Source: Gammaproteobacteria bacterium (GTDB taxonomy: Bacteria > Pseudomonadota > Gammaproteobacteria > Pseudomonadales > Azotimanducaceae). From it: a stretch of DNA of 64,000 bases. This document shows, piece by piece, positions 24,904 to 33,768 of this stretch. Both the position numbers and the translations under genes were made by a program. Every line of letters begins with the position of its first letter. Within the stretch, counting starts at the first letter, position 1. The DNA lies in contig JAPOVK010000053.1 in assembly GCA_026708185.1 (NCBI GenBank), positions 62,001 through 126,000 of the forward strand, in the 5' to 3' direction. The notes under the pieces were generated by a model. That model was not told the origin of the DNA. It was given only the letters and a program-made list of their open reading frames with translations, and did not search any database.

Positions 24904-25086
24904 TCAGTCGTTGCCGGTCAGTTCCGTAAGGATGTGTCTCGCTAGCCGATCCTTGATCTCTCGATGCCTCGGTACGGGCTGGGACACACCGGTCGACGGG
25001 TTTCTGTACCAGTCGTGCTTCGCGCCGTGGCGAACCAGCACACAACCTGCTTCATTGATCTTCTTGACCAATGCGGTGCGCTTCAC
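24904..25086 (-). CDS. hicA: HicA-type toxin
   Basis: 60 residues, the usual HicA size, with a double-stranded RNA-binding-like fold: KRTALVKKINEAGCVLVRHG, the catalytic His in GAKHDWYRNP, and VPRHREIKDRLARHILTEL. HicA is a ribosome-independent mRNA interferase inhibited by HicB. Its start overlaps the HicB stop by 4 bases. Order here is hicB then hicA, the less common order. Confidence 0.88.
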   Translation of the reverse strand: MKRTALVKKINEAGCVLVRHGAKHDWYRNPSTGVSQPVPRHREIKDRLARHILTELTGND

Positions 25087-25298
25087 GCAACCGCTAACTC
25101 GGCCACCTTGCGGAGGCCTGGCAGTGTGCCACTCGTGATGTCTGCGTAAAGGTCGCGGAGGTGGTCGTGGAGGTCGTCGAGGCTATCGCCTTGCGTCCAG
25201 TAGTCGGGGTAGTCCTGCAAGTAGCCCAGCCAAGCTCCTTCTTCCTCCCAGTACACGACCTTGACCGTGCGGAGATCCGATTCGGTCTGGTCTGGCAT
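25083..25298 (-). CDS. hicB: HicB-type antitoxin (short form)
   Basis: 71 residues: VKVVYWEEEGAWLGYLQDYP and the following DYWTQGDSLDDLHDHLRDLY form the degraded RNase H-like domain of HicB. The usual C-terminal DNA-binding domain is absent, so autoregulation through this protein is unlikely unless a start or domain was missed. Precedes and overlaps hicA. Confidence 0.85.
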   Translation of the reverse strand: MPDQTESDLRTVKVVYWEEEGAWLGYLQDYPDYWTQGDSLDDLHDHLRDLYADITSGTLPGLRKVAELAVA

Positions 25299-25436
25299 GT
25301 CGTCGCCTCGAGATGAATGTAGCCGAAGAGCATGTCGGCATCATAACCAACGTCAGCTACCGTGGCGACGGAACAGTAACCGGCCAGCCGGTTCGACGGA
25401 GATGGCCAACGGTGCCCACACTGCGTCCCGCATGAG

Positions 25437-26336
25437 TCAACCCGAGCGGATCAGCCGTTGGACGAGGTTCCGGCGGAACGCCGGCAGGTCACGCCAGCCG
25501 AGCGCAGCGTTGACGGGGCGACCGTCCGCGGCTTCGTAAGTCAGCCCGTCGTCGCGCACCGCCAAGGGGATGGTCTCCATCTCCAACAGATCGTCGGCGA
25601 ACGCTAGGTAGACCGCCACCGTGTCGAACAGCGTCGTGCTGCGCTGCTCGGCCAGTTGGGGGCGGTTCAAGGCCGCCGCCCACGCCCGATAGTTGGCCAA
25701 CAGCGCACGTGCGAGCGGCGTGTCGGCATCCCGAACGGCGGTGTACTCGTCGTCCTCGAGGGTCACGATTCCGCAGGTGTCGAGCGGTGTGATCGTGATC
25801 GGCCAGGGGGCTGCCAAAACGGTTCGGAAGGCGGCGACGTCTTCGAACACGTTGTATTCGGGCACCGGCGTTGGGCTTCCGCGGTAACCGCTCCGTACTG
25901 CGCCGTGCATGCCGACGAACCGTGCGCGGGTGGCGATTTGCGGTGCGAGGCGCAAGGCGTGGGCGGTCGTGCTGGCTGGTCCGATGCACAGCACCGTGAC
26001 GGGTTCGGGCGAGGCCATGATGGTGTCGACCATGAGTTCGGCGCCACCGGTTCGGTAGGGGCCGGCGTAGTCCGATTCCGCGTAGTCGTCGAGCCACGCC
26101 GCCTGGCCGCGACGGTTCTCCGCAAGTTGGCCGTCGCCCGTTCCTTCCGCGACCGAGACGTCTTCGCGACCGGCGACGGCGAGGGTTTTCGCGGCCAGCA
26201 AGGCGCGATAGCGGGTGTCGCCGTGGCTGGTCACCACGGCCTCGAGTTGGAGTTCGGGCGAGTTGAGCAGCATGGCCAGCGCCCACGTGTCGTCGATGTC
26301 CGTGCCGATGTCGGTGTCGAGGATGACGGGTATCAA
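25437..26336 (-). CDS. inosine-uridine-type nucleoside hydrolase
   Basis: 299 residues starting LIPVILDTDIGTDIDDTWAL (TTG start). The N-terminal DTDIGTDIDD motif (D-x-D-x-x-x-D-D) binds the catalytic Ca ion and is diagnostic of the IUNH family, which cleaves the N-glycosidic bond of ribonucleosides. LCIGPASTTAHALRL and EYNVFEDVAAF are further conserved motifs. The TTG at 26336 has AGGAG 8 bases upstream and overlaps the M48 gene stop; the longer upstream frame overlaps M48 coding and is not real. Likely cytoplasmic. Confidence 0.85.
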   Translation of the reverse strand: MIPVILDTDIGTDIDDTWALAMLLNSPELQLEAVVTSHGDTRYRALLAAKTLAVAGREDVSVAEGTGDGQLAENRRGQAAWLDDYAESDYAGPYRTGGAELMVDTIMASPEPVTVLCIGPASTTAHALRLAPQIATRARFVGMHGAVRSGYRGSPTPVPEYNVFEDVAAFRTVLAAPWPITITPLDTCGIVTLEDDEYTAVRDADTPLARALLANYRAWAAALNRPQLAEQRSTTLFDTVAVYLAFADDLLEMETIPLAVRDDGLTYEAADGRPVNAALGWRDLPAFRRNLVQRLIRSG

Positions 26337-27805
26337 TTCTCTAGCTCCTGCCTTGCCTCCAGTTCCGTACGCAGGTCGATGATCCTCTGGTCGAGCCGCG
26401 CCAGCAGCCGGCGCTCGCCGTCGTGGACCAGCCGCCGGGCGTAGTCCAAGTGCTGGATGGACATCCGGAACGCGCCGACGCGCGCGAAGTACTCGGCGCG
26501 GGCGCGGTGTACGGCGACCGTGTTGCCGGCGAGACCCTCGGTTTCCGCGAGCAGTTCCCAGACGTCGACGTCGTCGGGATTGACCCGGGTGTGCCGCCAC
26601 AACACGTCCGCCGCGTCGCCATGTCGCTCCGCGGCGTTGAGGGCCTCGGCGTACAGGTAGGTCAACGGTTCGTTGTCAGGGTTGATTGCGAGTTCGCGGG
26701 TGAGGAGGCCGATGGCCTCGTCGGTGCGTCCGGCATCGGTCAGGATCTCCGCGAACGACGCGGTCATCAAAAGGCTCTCGGGGTGGTCGCGGTGCAACAG
26801 CCGGGCCGCGTCGGCGGCGTTTTCGTGCTGGCCGTCCCGCGCCAGGGCCAGCGCGATGGCGTACTTGTCGACGGTGCTGCGGCCGGAACGCGCAGTCGCC
26901 TCGGCCAGTGCGCGCCTTGCGGACTGCGCGTAGCGGGTCTGCGCCCGTACCCGCATGAGTTGGTAGTCGAGAGCCGGCGCCACCGTCTTGTCCTCGAAGC
27001 GCTCGGCCTGGTCCTTGGCGTCGGAGATCCGGCTCTCGGTCAACGGGTGTGTGAGCAGAAACTCCGGCGGCCTGTCCACGAATCGGTAGGCACGTTGCAT
27101 GCGCTCGAACATGCGTCCCATGCCGTCCGGGTCGAGCCCGGCATTGACCAGCGTGTTGAGACCGATGCGGTCGGCCTCCTGCTCGCGGCTGCGGCTGAAG
27201 CGCAGCCCCTGGTCGGCGATCAGCGCCTGGGTGCTGGCTGCCGCAGCCATACCGGCCTCGCCGCCACCGGCGGCGGCGATGATCACCGAGGCCAATAGGC
27301 CCGCGAGCATGAGCGGCGTCATCGCCCGTTGCTGTTCGATCCCGCGTGCGTAGTGGCGTTGGCTCAAATGGGCCAACTCGTGGGCGACCACGGACGAGTA
27401 CTCGGACTCGTCCTGGGCGTGCAGGAACAGGCCGAGGTTGATCCCGACGATGCCGCCGGGGACCGCGAAGGCGTTGATCTGCGGGCTGTCGATCAGCACG
27501 GTGTTCAACGCCGCTTCGGTCAGGTCGGACTTCTCGGCGAGGCGGAAGACGTTCAGGCGCACGTAGTACTTGAGGATCGGGTCTTCGACCGTCGGCGCAC
27601 CCGCGCGGATCTGCATCAACGCGGCCCGTGCGAGTTCGCGCTCGGCCGCCGGGGAAACGATGGCCGACGAGCCGTCCCCGAGAGCGGGCAGATCAGCGGC
27701 GCCGGATCGGTCGCCGGCGGCGATCGCAAGGACGCAGACTAGAGCCAGTGGCGCTCGCATGGGTTGGGCGCAGCCCCAATAGCGGCTTAGAAGTGGCCTG
27801 ATCAT
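26333..27805 (-). CDS. bepA: BepA-like periplasmic M48 metalloprotease with TPR domain
   Basis: 490 residues. Signal peptide near the N-terminus (RAPLALVCVLAIAAGDRSGAA), M48 protease with zinc motif HELAH (about 142) and second ligand region SREQEADRIGL, then TPR-like helical repeats (KYAIALALARDGQHENAADA; EPLTYLYAEALNAAERHGDA). BepA is a periplasmic chaperone/protease that supports LptD and BAM substrates at the outer membrane. The start at 27805 could instead be ATG 27760. It heads the conserved bepA-tusA-perM-dapA-bamC region, but on the opposite strand. Confidence 0.85.
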   Translation of the reverse strand: MIRPLLSRYWGCAQPMRAPLALVCVLAIAAGDRSGAADLPALGDGSSAIVSPAAERELARAALMQIRAGAPTVEDPILKYYVRLNVFRLAEKSDLTEAALNTVLIDSPQINAFAVPGGIVGINLGLFLHAQDESEYSSVVAHELAHLSQRHYARGIEQQRAMTPLMLAGLLASVIIAAAGGGEAGMAAAASTQALIADQGLRFSRSREQEADRIGLNTLVNAGLDPDGMGRMFERMQRAYRFVDRPPEFLLTHPLTESRISDAKDQAERFEDKTVAPALDYQLMRVRAQTRYAQSARRALAEATARSGRSTVDKYAIALALARDGQHENAADAARLLHRDHPESLLMTASFAEILTDAGRTDEAIGLLTRELAINPDNEPLTYLYAEALNAAERHGDAADVLWRHTRVNPDDVDVWELLAETEGLAGNTVAVHRARAEYFARVGAFRMSIQHLDYARRLVHDGERRLLARLDQRIIDLRTELEARQELEN

Positions 27806-27875
27806 AGTACGCTTCGACCGCGCGGCGCAGTTAGGCGTTCAGCGTCTCGCGCGGGCGGTGTGCCATAATCGCCCC

Positions 27876-28127
27876 ATGCCCAACGATGTACCCCACCGGG
27901 CTTCAGCGCGCCTCGACGCGACCGGCCTCAACTGCCCGATGCCGCTCCTGAAAGCCAAGAAGGCGTTGAACGAACTCGCTCCCGGCGATCGGCTCGAGGT
28001 GATTGCCACCGACCCGGGTTCCGTGCGCGATTTCCGCGTCTTCTCGGAGCAGAGCGGCCACGCGCTCTTGGTCTCGCGCCAGGAGGATGACCGCTATTAC
28101 TACCTGTTGCAGAAAGCGTCCGCGTAA
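27876..28127 (+). CDS. TusA/SirA-family sulfur carrier protein
   Basis: 83 residues with the family CPxP motif in LNCPMPLLKAKKAL; the Cys is the sulfur-carrying residue. VIATDPGSVRDFRVFSEQSG and the C-terminal strand complete the two-layer alpha/beta fold. In Pseudomonas the matching gene (remembered as PA1006) links to molybdenum enzyme activity; by analogy this may deliver sulfur for cofactor or tRNA modification. Start ATG 27876; an in-frame GTG at 27858 is the alternative. Confidence 0.88.
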   Translation: MPNDVPHRASARLDATGLNCPMPLLKAKKALNELAPGDRLEVIATDPGSVRDFRVFSEQSGHALLVSRQEDDRYYYLLQKASA

Positions 28128-28166
28128 GCCGCGCGCCGCGCTCGAGGGCATTCGTCCGAGCGGACC

Positions 28167-29246
28167 ATGAAATTCGTCGAGGTCATCAGCGGCTGGATCA
28201 ACCGCTATTTCTCGAACGAGGAAGCGATATTCCTGGTCATCTCCATCGTGGCCGGACTGCTCGTCGTGGTCTTCCTGGGCACCGTGCTCGCACCGGTGCT
28301 CACCGGGCTCGCGTTCGCGTTCTTGCTGGAAGGCACGGTTGCGCGGCTCGCGGGCTGGCGCATACCCCGGCTGCTGGCGATCTGCCTCGTGGAGGTGCTC
28401 TTTCTCGGCGTGTTGATCGCGCTGGTCGTCGGCATCCTGCCCGTGGTGTGGGCGCAGCTCGGCGATCTCGTCAACGCGTTGCCGGGTGCGATCGAGGGGC
28501 TGCGGGACTTTGCGACCGAACTGTCGCGCAGGTATCCCGACGTGTTCTCGGAGACCGCGGTGGACGACTGGTCGGCGACGTTGAACCAGCAGGCGACGGA
28601 ACTCGGCGCCGCCGTGGTCCAAGGCGTTCTGGGTCAGTTGCCGAACGTCCTCGGCGTGTTGATCTTCTTGATCCTGACGCCCATTGCGCTGTTCTTCTTC
28701 CTCAAGGACAAGGATCTGCTGTTCCGGGGCCTCAAAGTCCTGTTGCCGCGGCGTCGCCGCCTACTGGGCCGAATCGGTGCCGACATGGGCGTGCAGATCG
28801 CGAACTACGTCCGTGGCAAGCTGATCGAGATCGTCATCGTGGCCGTCGTGACCTACATCACGCTGTCGCTGCTGGGCCTGAACTACGCGGCACTCCTGGC
28901 CCTACTCGTGGGGCTCTCCGTGCTTGTACCGTATGTCGGCGCGGCGGTCGTCACCATCCCGGTGGCTGCGGTCGGGTTGCTGCAATTCGGATGGACCGTC
29001 GACTTCCTGATCGTGATGGCCGCCTACGCGATCATCCAGGCTCTGGACGGCAACGTCCTGGTGCCGCTGCTGTTCTCCAAGGCCGTCAACCTGCACCCGA
29101 TCTCGATAATCTTGGCGGTGCTGGCATTCGGCGGCATTTGGGGGGTCTGGGGCGTCTTCTTCGCGATCCCCCTGGCGACTTTGATCAAGGCCATCTACAA
29201 CGCGTGGCCGAATGTGCCGGCCGAGTCGGCGGAACCGATCGCATGA
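28167..29246 (+). CDS. AI-2E/PerM-family membrane transporter
   Basis: 359 residues with about seven to eight transmembrane helices: one pair near 22-70, one near 72-98, a cytoplasmic helical segment (WAQLGDLVNALPGAIEG), then a run from 160 to 340 including LIFLILTPIALFFFLKD and the conserved VPYVGA and ALDGNVLVPLLFSKAVNLHP motifs of the PerM/TqsA family. Members include AI-2 exporters and Na/H antiporters, so the substrate is not assignable from sequence. Confidence 0.88.
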   Translation: MKFVEVISGWINRYFSNEEAIFLVISIVAGLLVVVFLGTVLAPVLTGLAFAFLLEGTVARLAGWRIPRLLAICLVEVLFLGVLIALVVGILPVVWAQLGDLVNALPGAIEGLRDFATELSRRYPDVFSETAVDDWSATLNQQATELGAAVVQGVLGQLPNVLGVLIFLILTPIALFFFLKDKDLLFRGLKVLLPRRRRLLGRIGADMGVQIANYVRGKLIEIVIVAVVTYITLSLLGLNYAALLALLVGLSVLVPYVGAAVVTIPVAAVGLLQFGWTVDFLIVMAAYAIIQALDGNVLVPLLFSKAVNLHPISIILAVLAFGGIWGVWGVFFAIPLATLIKAIYNAWPNVPAESAEPIA

Positions 29247-29288
29247 CGTTCTCTAACGCGCCACGAAGGGGCGCGCCGCGCCCGAAGC

Positions 29289-29320
29289 GCGCGCCGGCCC
29301 GGCGCTGACGTCCGGCGCGC
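29289..29320 (+). repeat. GC-rich hairpin between PerM-like and dapA genes
   Basis: GCGCGCCGG (29289-29297) pairs with CCGGCGCGC (29312-29320) around a 14-base loop. No T run follows (GAATTC...), so an intrinsic terminator is not clear. Confidence 0.4.
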
Positions 29321-29366
29321 GAATTCAGTACCATTCGAGTCCTCTTTTCTCCCGACCGGGGGCACC

Positions 29367-30260
29367 ATGTCGCAGGCGACGGACGATCTGAGGGGCAGCC
29401 TCGTAGCATTGGTCACACCGATGGCCGAAAGCGGGGCGGTGGACTGGGCGGCGCTCGACGGCCTAGTCGACTGGCACTTGGCGTCGGGCACCAACGGCAT
29501 CGTCCCGGTCGGGACCACGGGCGAGTCGGCGACGCTCACGCATGCGGAGCATAAGCAGGTCATCGAGGCGGTCGTGCGGCGCGTGGATGGCCGCGTGCCC
29601 GTTGTTGCGGGCACCGGGGCCAACGCCACCGCGGAAGCCGTCGAACTGACCATCGCGGCCAAAGGCGACGGCGCTGACTACGGCCTGTCGGTGACGCCGT
29701 ACTACAACAAGCCGACGCAGGAAGGCCTAGTTCGACACTACGGCACGATTGCCGAGGCCTGCGACCTACCCCTCGTGCTCTACAACGTGCCACCGCGTAC
29801 GGCTTGCGACATGCGTGCCGAGACGGTCGCCCAATTGGCCGAAGTGGACAGCATCGTGGCAATCAAGGAAGCCTGCGGCGACGCCGCTCGGGTGCGCGAG
29901 ATCAAGGCGCTGGTACCGGACGACTTCGTCTTGTTGTCCGGCGAGGACGCACAGACGCTGACCATGGTCGGCTATGGCGCCACGGGCACGATTTCCGTGA
30001 CGGCCAACGTGCTCCCGGCCCAGATGGCCGAATTCTGCAAGGCGTTCCTCGACGGCGACGAAGCCAAGGCGGCGGAACTCGACGCGCGCCTGCAGCCTAT
30101 CCACGACATCCTGTTCTGCGAGACGAGCCCGATTCCCGCCAAGTGGGCACTCGGAGCCATGGGGCGGATCGACAGCGGCATCCGCCTGCCGCTCGTGGAA
30201 CTCACTGAAGCGTCGCAGGTCGAAGTGCGTCGACGGTTGGAGGTTGTGGGCGCCCTGTGA
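29367..30260 (+). CDS. dapA: 4-hydroxy-tetrahydrodipicolinate synthase
   Basis: 297 residues, normal DapA length (TIM barrel). Key sites: GTTGES (T50, T51), LYNVPPRT (catalytic Tyr139) and AIKEACGD (Schiff-base Lys167). It condenses pyruvate with aspartate semialdehyde in lysine/diaminopimelate synthesis in the cytoplasm. Its stop overlaps the bamC GTG (GTGA), so bamC is translated by coupling, as in other gammaproteobacteria. Confidence 0.95.
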   Translation: MSQATDDLRGSLVALVTPMAESGAVDWAALDGLVDWHLASGTNGIVPVGTTGESATLTHAEHKQVIEAVVRRVDGRVPVVAGTGANATAEAVELTIAAKGDGADYGLSVTPYYNKPTQEGLVRHYGTIAEACDLPLVLYNVPPRTACDMRAETVAQLAEVDSIVAIKEACGDAARVREIKALVPDDFVLLSGEDAQTLTMVGYGATGTISVTANVLPAQMAEFCKAFLDGDEAKAAELDARLQPIHDILFCETSPIPAKWALGAMGRIDSGIRLPLVELTEASQVEVRRRLEVVGAL

Positions 30261-31348
30261 GGACAATCCTGGCGGCGACGCTTGTCGTCCTCGCATTGGC
30301 GGGGTGCCGCTACATGCGCGACGACAGAGGCCTGTTCGTCGATGCCCGCGACGACTACCTCGATGCGGAGCCCTCGAAACCGTTGGAGGTTCCGGAGAAC
30401 TTGAGCGGTATGAGCATCGAGGACTCCTGGCCGATCCCTGACCTCGCCAACCCGAACGTTGCCGCCCGCTTGTATCCGAAGCGCGTGCCGCGCCCCGATG
30501 TGCTCGTCGGCCGCGAATTCGACGCTGTGAGGATCCAGAAACTCGGCGCCCGCTCCTGGGTTGTGCTCGGCGACTCCCCCGCGCAGGTCTGGCCGCAGGT
30601 GAAGCAGTTCCTCGCCGACAGCGGCGTGGGAATCGGGAGCGAGGATCCGCCGGAGGGTCTCATCATGAGCGAATGGATCGTCGTTCGGGACGACGACTAC
30701 GACGACGTCGTGCGCGCCGCGATTCGCGATGGCCGGGCCAAGCACGTCGAGGGCGGTGGTGCCGCCATCGAACCGGGTCGCGACCGTTTGCGGTTTCGCG
30801 TCGAGCGGGGCATCCGCCGCGGCTCGTCGGAGGTGCACCTCGCGCACGTGCGCGCGATCGGGCTGGCCGACGAGGAGTCGCCCGCGATCCCGGCGGTGGA
30901 AACGGAGGTGATCACCAAGCTCGCGGAGTACTTCGCCGCGGGCATCACGGACGGCGCCGTGTCCATGGTCGGCCGCGAGATCGCCGCCCGCAGCAAGGCG
31001 GAGATCGTCAAGGACGCGAGCGGTTACCCGTCGCTATACCTCAACATCGACTTCGACCGAGCGTGGGCCACGGTCAGCCAAGCCCTGGAGCGCGCCGAGG
31101 TCGTCGTGCAGGATGCCGATGTGACGGGGGCGGTCGTGCGCGCGGTGTTCCCGACCGCGGGGCGCAGGGGCTGGTTGAAGCGCATCGTTCCCGGCGGCGA
31201 GACCGGTGTCAATGCACGCGTGGTCATCCGCGTCGAAAGGGACGGGGACGACCGGGTCGTGATCAGGGTCGAAGAGCCTGACGGCGGCCGGACCCTACCC
31301 GAGATTGCCGAGGAGGTCCTCATCACGGTGCGTGCATTCGCGGCGTAG
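30257..31348 (+). CDS. bamC: outer membrane protein assembly factor BamC
   Basis: 363 residues. N-terminal lipoprotein signal with LALAGC (Cys17), then the unstructured N-terminal region that binds BamD (YLDAEPSKPLEVPENL) and two helix-grip domains (VWPQVKQFLADSGVGI; FDRAWATVSQALERAEVVV). BamC is an accessory lipoprotein of the BAM complex that inserts beta-barrel proteins. The GTG start at 30257 is supported by its overlap with dapA. Confidence 0.93.
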   Translation: MRTILAATLVVLALAGCRYMRDDRGLFVDARDDYLDAEPSKPLEVPENLSGMSIEDSWPIPDLANPNVAARLYPKRVPRPDVLVGREFDAVRIQKLGARSWVVLGDSPAQVWPQVKQFLADSGVGIGSEDPPEGLIMSEWIVVRDDDYDDVVRAAIRDGRAKHVEGGGAAIEPGRDRLRFRVERGIRRGSSEVHLAHVRAIGLADEESPAIPAVETEVITKLAEYFAAGITDGAVSMVGREIAARSKAEIVKDASGYPSLYLNIDFDRAWATVSQALERAEVVVQDADVTGAVVRAVFPTAGRRGWLKRIVPGGETGVNARVVIRVERDGDDRVVIRVEEPDGGRTLPEIAEEVLITVRAFAA

Positions 31349-31371
31349 ACGGTACTCGGAACCGGTACGGT

Positions 31372-33765
31372 ATGTGCTCCAACGGATTGGTGCGTCCTTG
31401 GTCGATGGCCGCGCTGCTCATCGTGTCGACGGGTGCGGCCGCGGACTCGTTGACCCCGTCACCGCCGGATCCGGAAGTCGCAACGCGTTCTCTCGCCCGC
31501 TACGAGGTGGTCTTCGAGGGCGCATGGACCCTGCAAAGCACGCCTGGCGGGGTCCCGTCCAGCGCCCACTTCACGTCGCTGATCGGCGGTATCCACGACG
31601 ACCAAGTGGTCTTCCTGGAGAACGGCGAACGCGCCAGCCTGGGTGTCGAGTACATGGCGGAGCTAGGGCTGACGCAGCACCTGGCCAACGAGGTGCTTGC
31701 GGCGGGCGCCGTTGTTCTCCACCGCGCGGGCGACATTCGCCCAGAGGGGATGGGGGTGTTCGATGCGGTGGAACTCTCCACGGACAGTCCCCGCGTCACC
31801 CTGACCACGATGGTTGCGCCGAGCCCGGACTGGTTCGTGGGCGTCTCCGGCCTTTCCCTGCTCGACCCCGACGGGCAGTGGGTCATGTCGAGGACGGTGA
31901 ACCTGTATCCCTGGGATGCGGGAACCGAGGACGGCAGCGAGTTCTCCCTCAACAATCCGGAGACCTCGCCGCAGGGAGTCATCACGAGCCTGCGCGGCCA
32001 GGGCAAGTTCACGACGGAACGCATCGCGTCGCTGTCGTTCACGCTGCAGTCGGTGTTGCCGGCGGAGGGTGGTCCGGAGATCATCGAGGAGTTCGGGGCG
32101 CGGACGTTGGTCGCGGGCGCCCAGGCGCCTGTAGACATGGGCGCGCATTTCCGGGACGAGTTCGGCGGAACGCTCGACTACACCGCTCATTCGTCGGACT
32201 CGGAAGTGGTCTCCGTGTCGGTTCGGAACGACCAGTTGTGGCTAACCGCGATCGCGCCAGGTTCCGCGATGGTCACCGTCCGCGCGGTCGACGCCGAAGG
32301 GGACGGTGCGACGCAAGTGTTCGCCGTACAGGTCACCGGGGCGCACCGCGTCTGGGTGTTCCCGGCGGCCGACGATGCCGACGGGCGACAGGGCTTCGTG
32401 CGCACGATCAACGCCTCGCCGGCCGATGCCGTCGTGTCGGTCCTGGCGATCGACGAACTCGGCCGCGAATATGGACCCGCGACGTTCACCGTCCCTGCGG
32501 GCGCCGCCGTGCAGTTCAACTCGACCGACCTCGAAGACGGTGAAGGCGCGTTTGCTGATGGCTTGGGGCGGGGAATGGGGACGTGGCGTCTTGAACTCGA
32601 GAGCGACGCGGACATCGAGGTTCGGTCGTACCTCCGCACCCGGCCGGACGGGTTTGTGACGCCGATGGCTGGTGCCGCCCCGCGAATCGGAAACGTGCAT
32701 CGCGTGGCGTTCTTCAACCCGGGCAGCAACACCGAGCAGGTCAGCGTTTTGCGGATCGTCAACGCGGGGCCTGACGATGCTGCGGTGACCATCGGCGGCG
32801 TGGACGACGCGGGAGACGCGGCCGATGCGGCGATACAGACCACGGTCGCTGCCGATCGCACGATCGAGATCTCTGCCGCCGATCTCGAGAGCGGCGCGGG
32901 TCTCACCGGCGCACTGGGGGACGGCGAAGGCAAGTGGCGGCTGACGGTTACGTCGACCCAGCCGGTAACCGTGCTGAGTCTCTTGGAAACTTCAGGCGGC
33001 CACCTCGCAAACCTATCGGAAGTTCCAGTACGGCCTCTTGCCGGCGATTCACATCCGGTCTGGACGTTTCCCTCGGCGAGCGATCCCTTGGCGCGGCAAG
33101 GTTTCGTTCGGGTCATCAACCATTCGGACGTAGGTGGCGACGTGACCATTGAAGCCATCGACGACGTCGGCAACACATACGACCCATTGACCCTGCGCGT
33201 CGACCCGGGCGCGGTTGCGGCGTTCAACTCCGAGGACGTCGAAGGGGGCGAGCCCGAGAAGGGTCTGATCGGGAGCACGGGCCCCGGCGTTGGCGACTGG
33301 CGCCTCGTCCTGACGAGCGAACTCGACATCGAAGTGCTGCCTTACATCCGTACTTCGGACGGTTTCGTGACGTCGATGCACCGGGTCGCACCGTCGGCGT
33401 CGGGTCGCCACCGGGTGGCGATCTTCAACCCGGCCAGCAACCCCAACCAGTTGAGTCGCCTGCGCATCATCAACCCGGGCACTGAACCGGCTGCGGTCGT
33501 CATCGCGGGCATCGACGACAATGGCAGTCGCTCGGCGGCGAGTGTCGAGGCCGATATCCCGCCCGGCGAGGTCCGGGAACTCAGGTCCGCCGCACCGACG
33601 CGCATGGGTGTTGTGCTCGTGCCGAGTGGACTGGAAGACGTCTTCGGGGACGGCCAAGGGAAATGGCGGCTCGATTTGGACTCCCCAACACCGATCACCG
33701 TCGTGAACCTGCTGGCGAGCCCGACCGGGCACCTGACGAACCTGTCGGCCGCTAAAGCGCCGTAA
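31372..33765 (+). CDS. exported spondin-domain protein with four alternating repeats
   Basis: 797 residues. N-terminal signal peptide (MAALLIVSTGAAA from residue 12), then a spondin_N-like domain about 35-240 (RYEVVFEGAWTLQSTPGGVP; HFTSLIGGIHDDQVVFLENG), an Ig-like segment about 245-320, and four about 110-residue repeats of two alternating kinds: type A (VWVFPAADDADGRQGFVRTI at about 325 and VWTFPSASDPLARQGFVRVI at about 565) and type B (HRVAFFNPGSNTEQVSVLRI at about 443 and HRVAIFNPASNPNQLSRLRI at about 678). Each repeat ends in WRL(E/T/V/D)L(E/T). No C-terminal anchor is seen, so secretion or surface exposure is likely. The role is unknown; an adhesive or extracellular function is inferred. 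Confidence 0.8.
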   Translation: MCSNGLVRPWSMAALLIVSTGAAADSLTPSPPDPEVATRSLARYEVVFEGAWTLQSTPGGVPSSAHFTSLIGGIHDDQVVFLENGERASLGVEYMAELGLTQHLANEVLAAGAVVLHRAGDIRPEGMGVFDAVELSTDSPRVTLTTMVAPSPDWFVGVSGLSLLDPDGQWVMSRTVNLYPWDAGTEDGSEFSLNNPETSPQGVITSLRGQGKFTTERIASLSFTLQSVLPAEGGPEIIEEFGARTLVAGAQAPVDMGAHFRDEFGGTLDYTAHSSDSEVVSVSVRNDQLWLTAIAPGSAMVTVRAVDAEGDGATQVFAVQVTGAHRVWVFPAADDADGRQGFVRTINASPADAVVSVLAIDELGREYGPATFTVPAGAAVQFNSTDLEDGEGAFADGLGRGMGTWRLELESDADIEVRSYLRTRPDGFVTPMAGAAPRIGNVHRVAFFNPGSNTEQVSVLRIVNAGPDDAAVTIGGVDDAGDAADAAIQTTVAADRTIEISAADLESGAGLTGALGDGEGKWRLTVTSTQPVTVLSLLETSGGHLANLSEVPVRPLAGDSHPVWTFPSASDPLARQGFVRVINHSDVGGDVTIEAIDDVGNTYDPLTLRVDPGAVAAFNSEDVEGGEPEKGLIGSTGPGVGDWRLVLTSELDIEVLPYIRTSDGFVTSMHRVAPSASGRHRVAIFNPASNPNQLSRLRIINPGTEPAAVVIAGIDDNGSRSAASVEADIPPGEVRELRSAAPTRMGVVLVPSGLEDVFGDGQGKWRLDLDSPTPITVVNLLASPTGHLTNLSAAKAP

Positions 33766-33768
33766 CGA

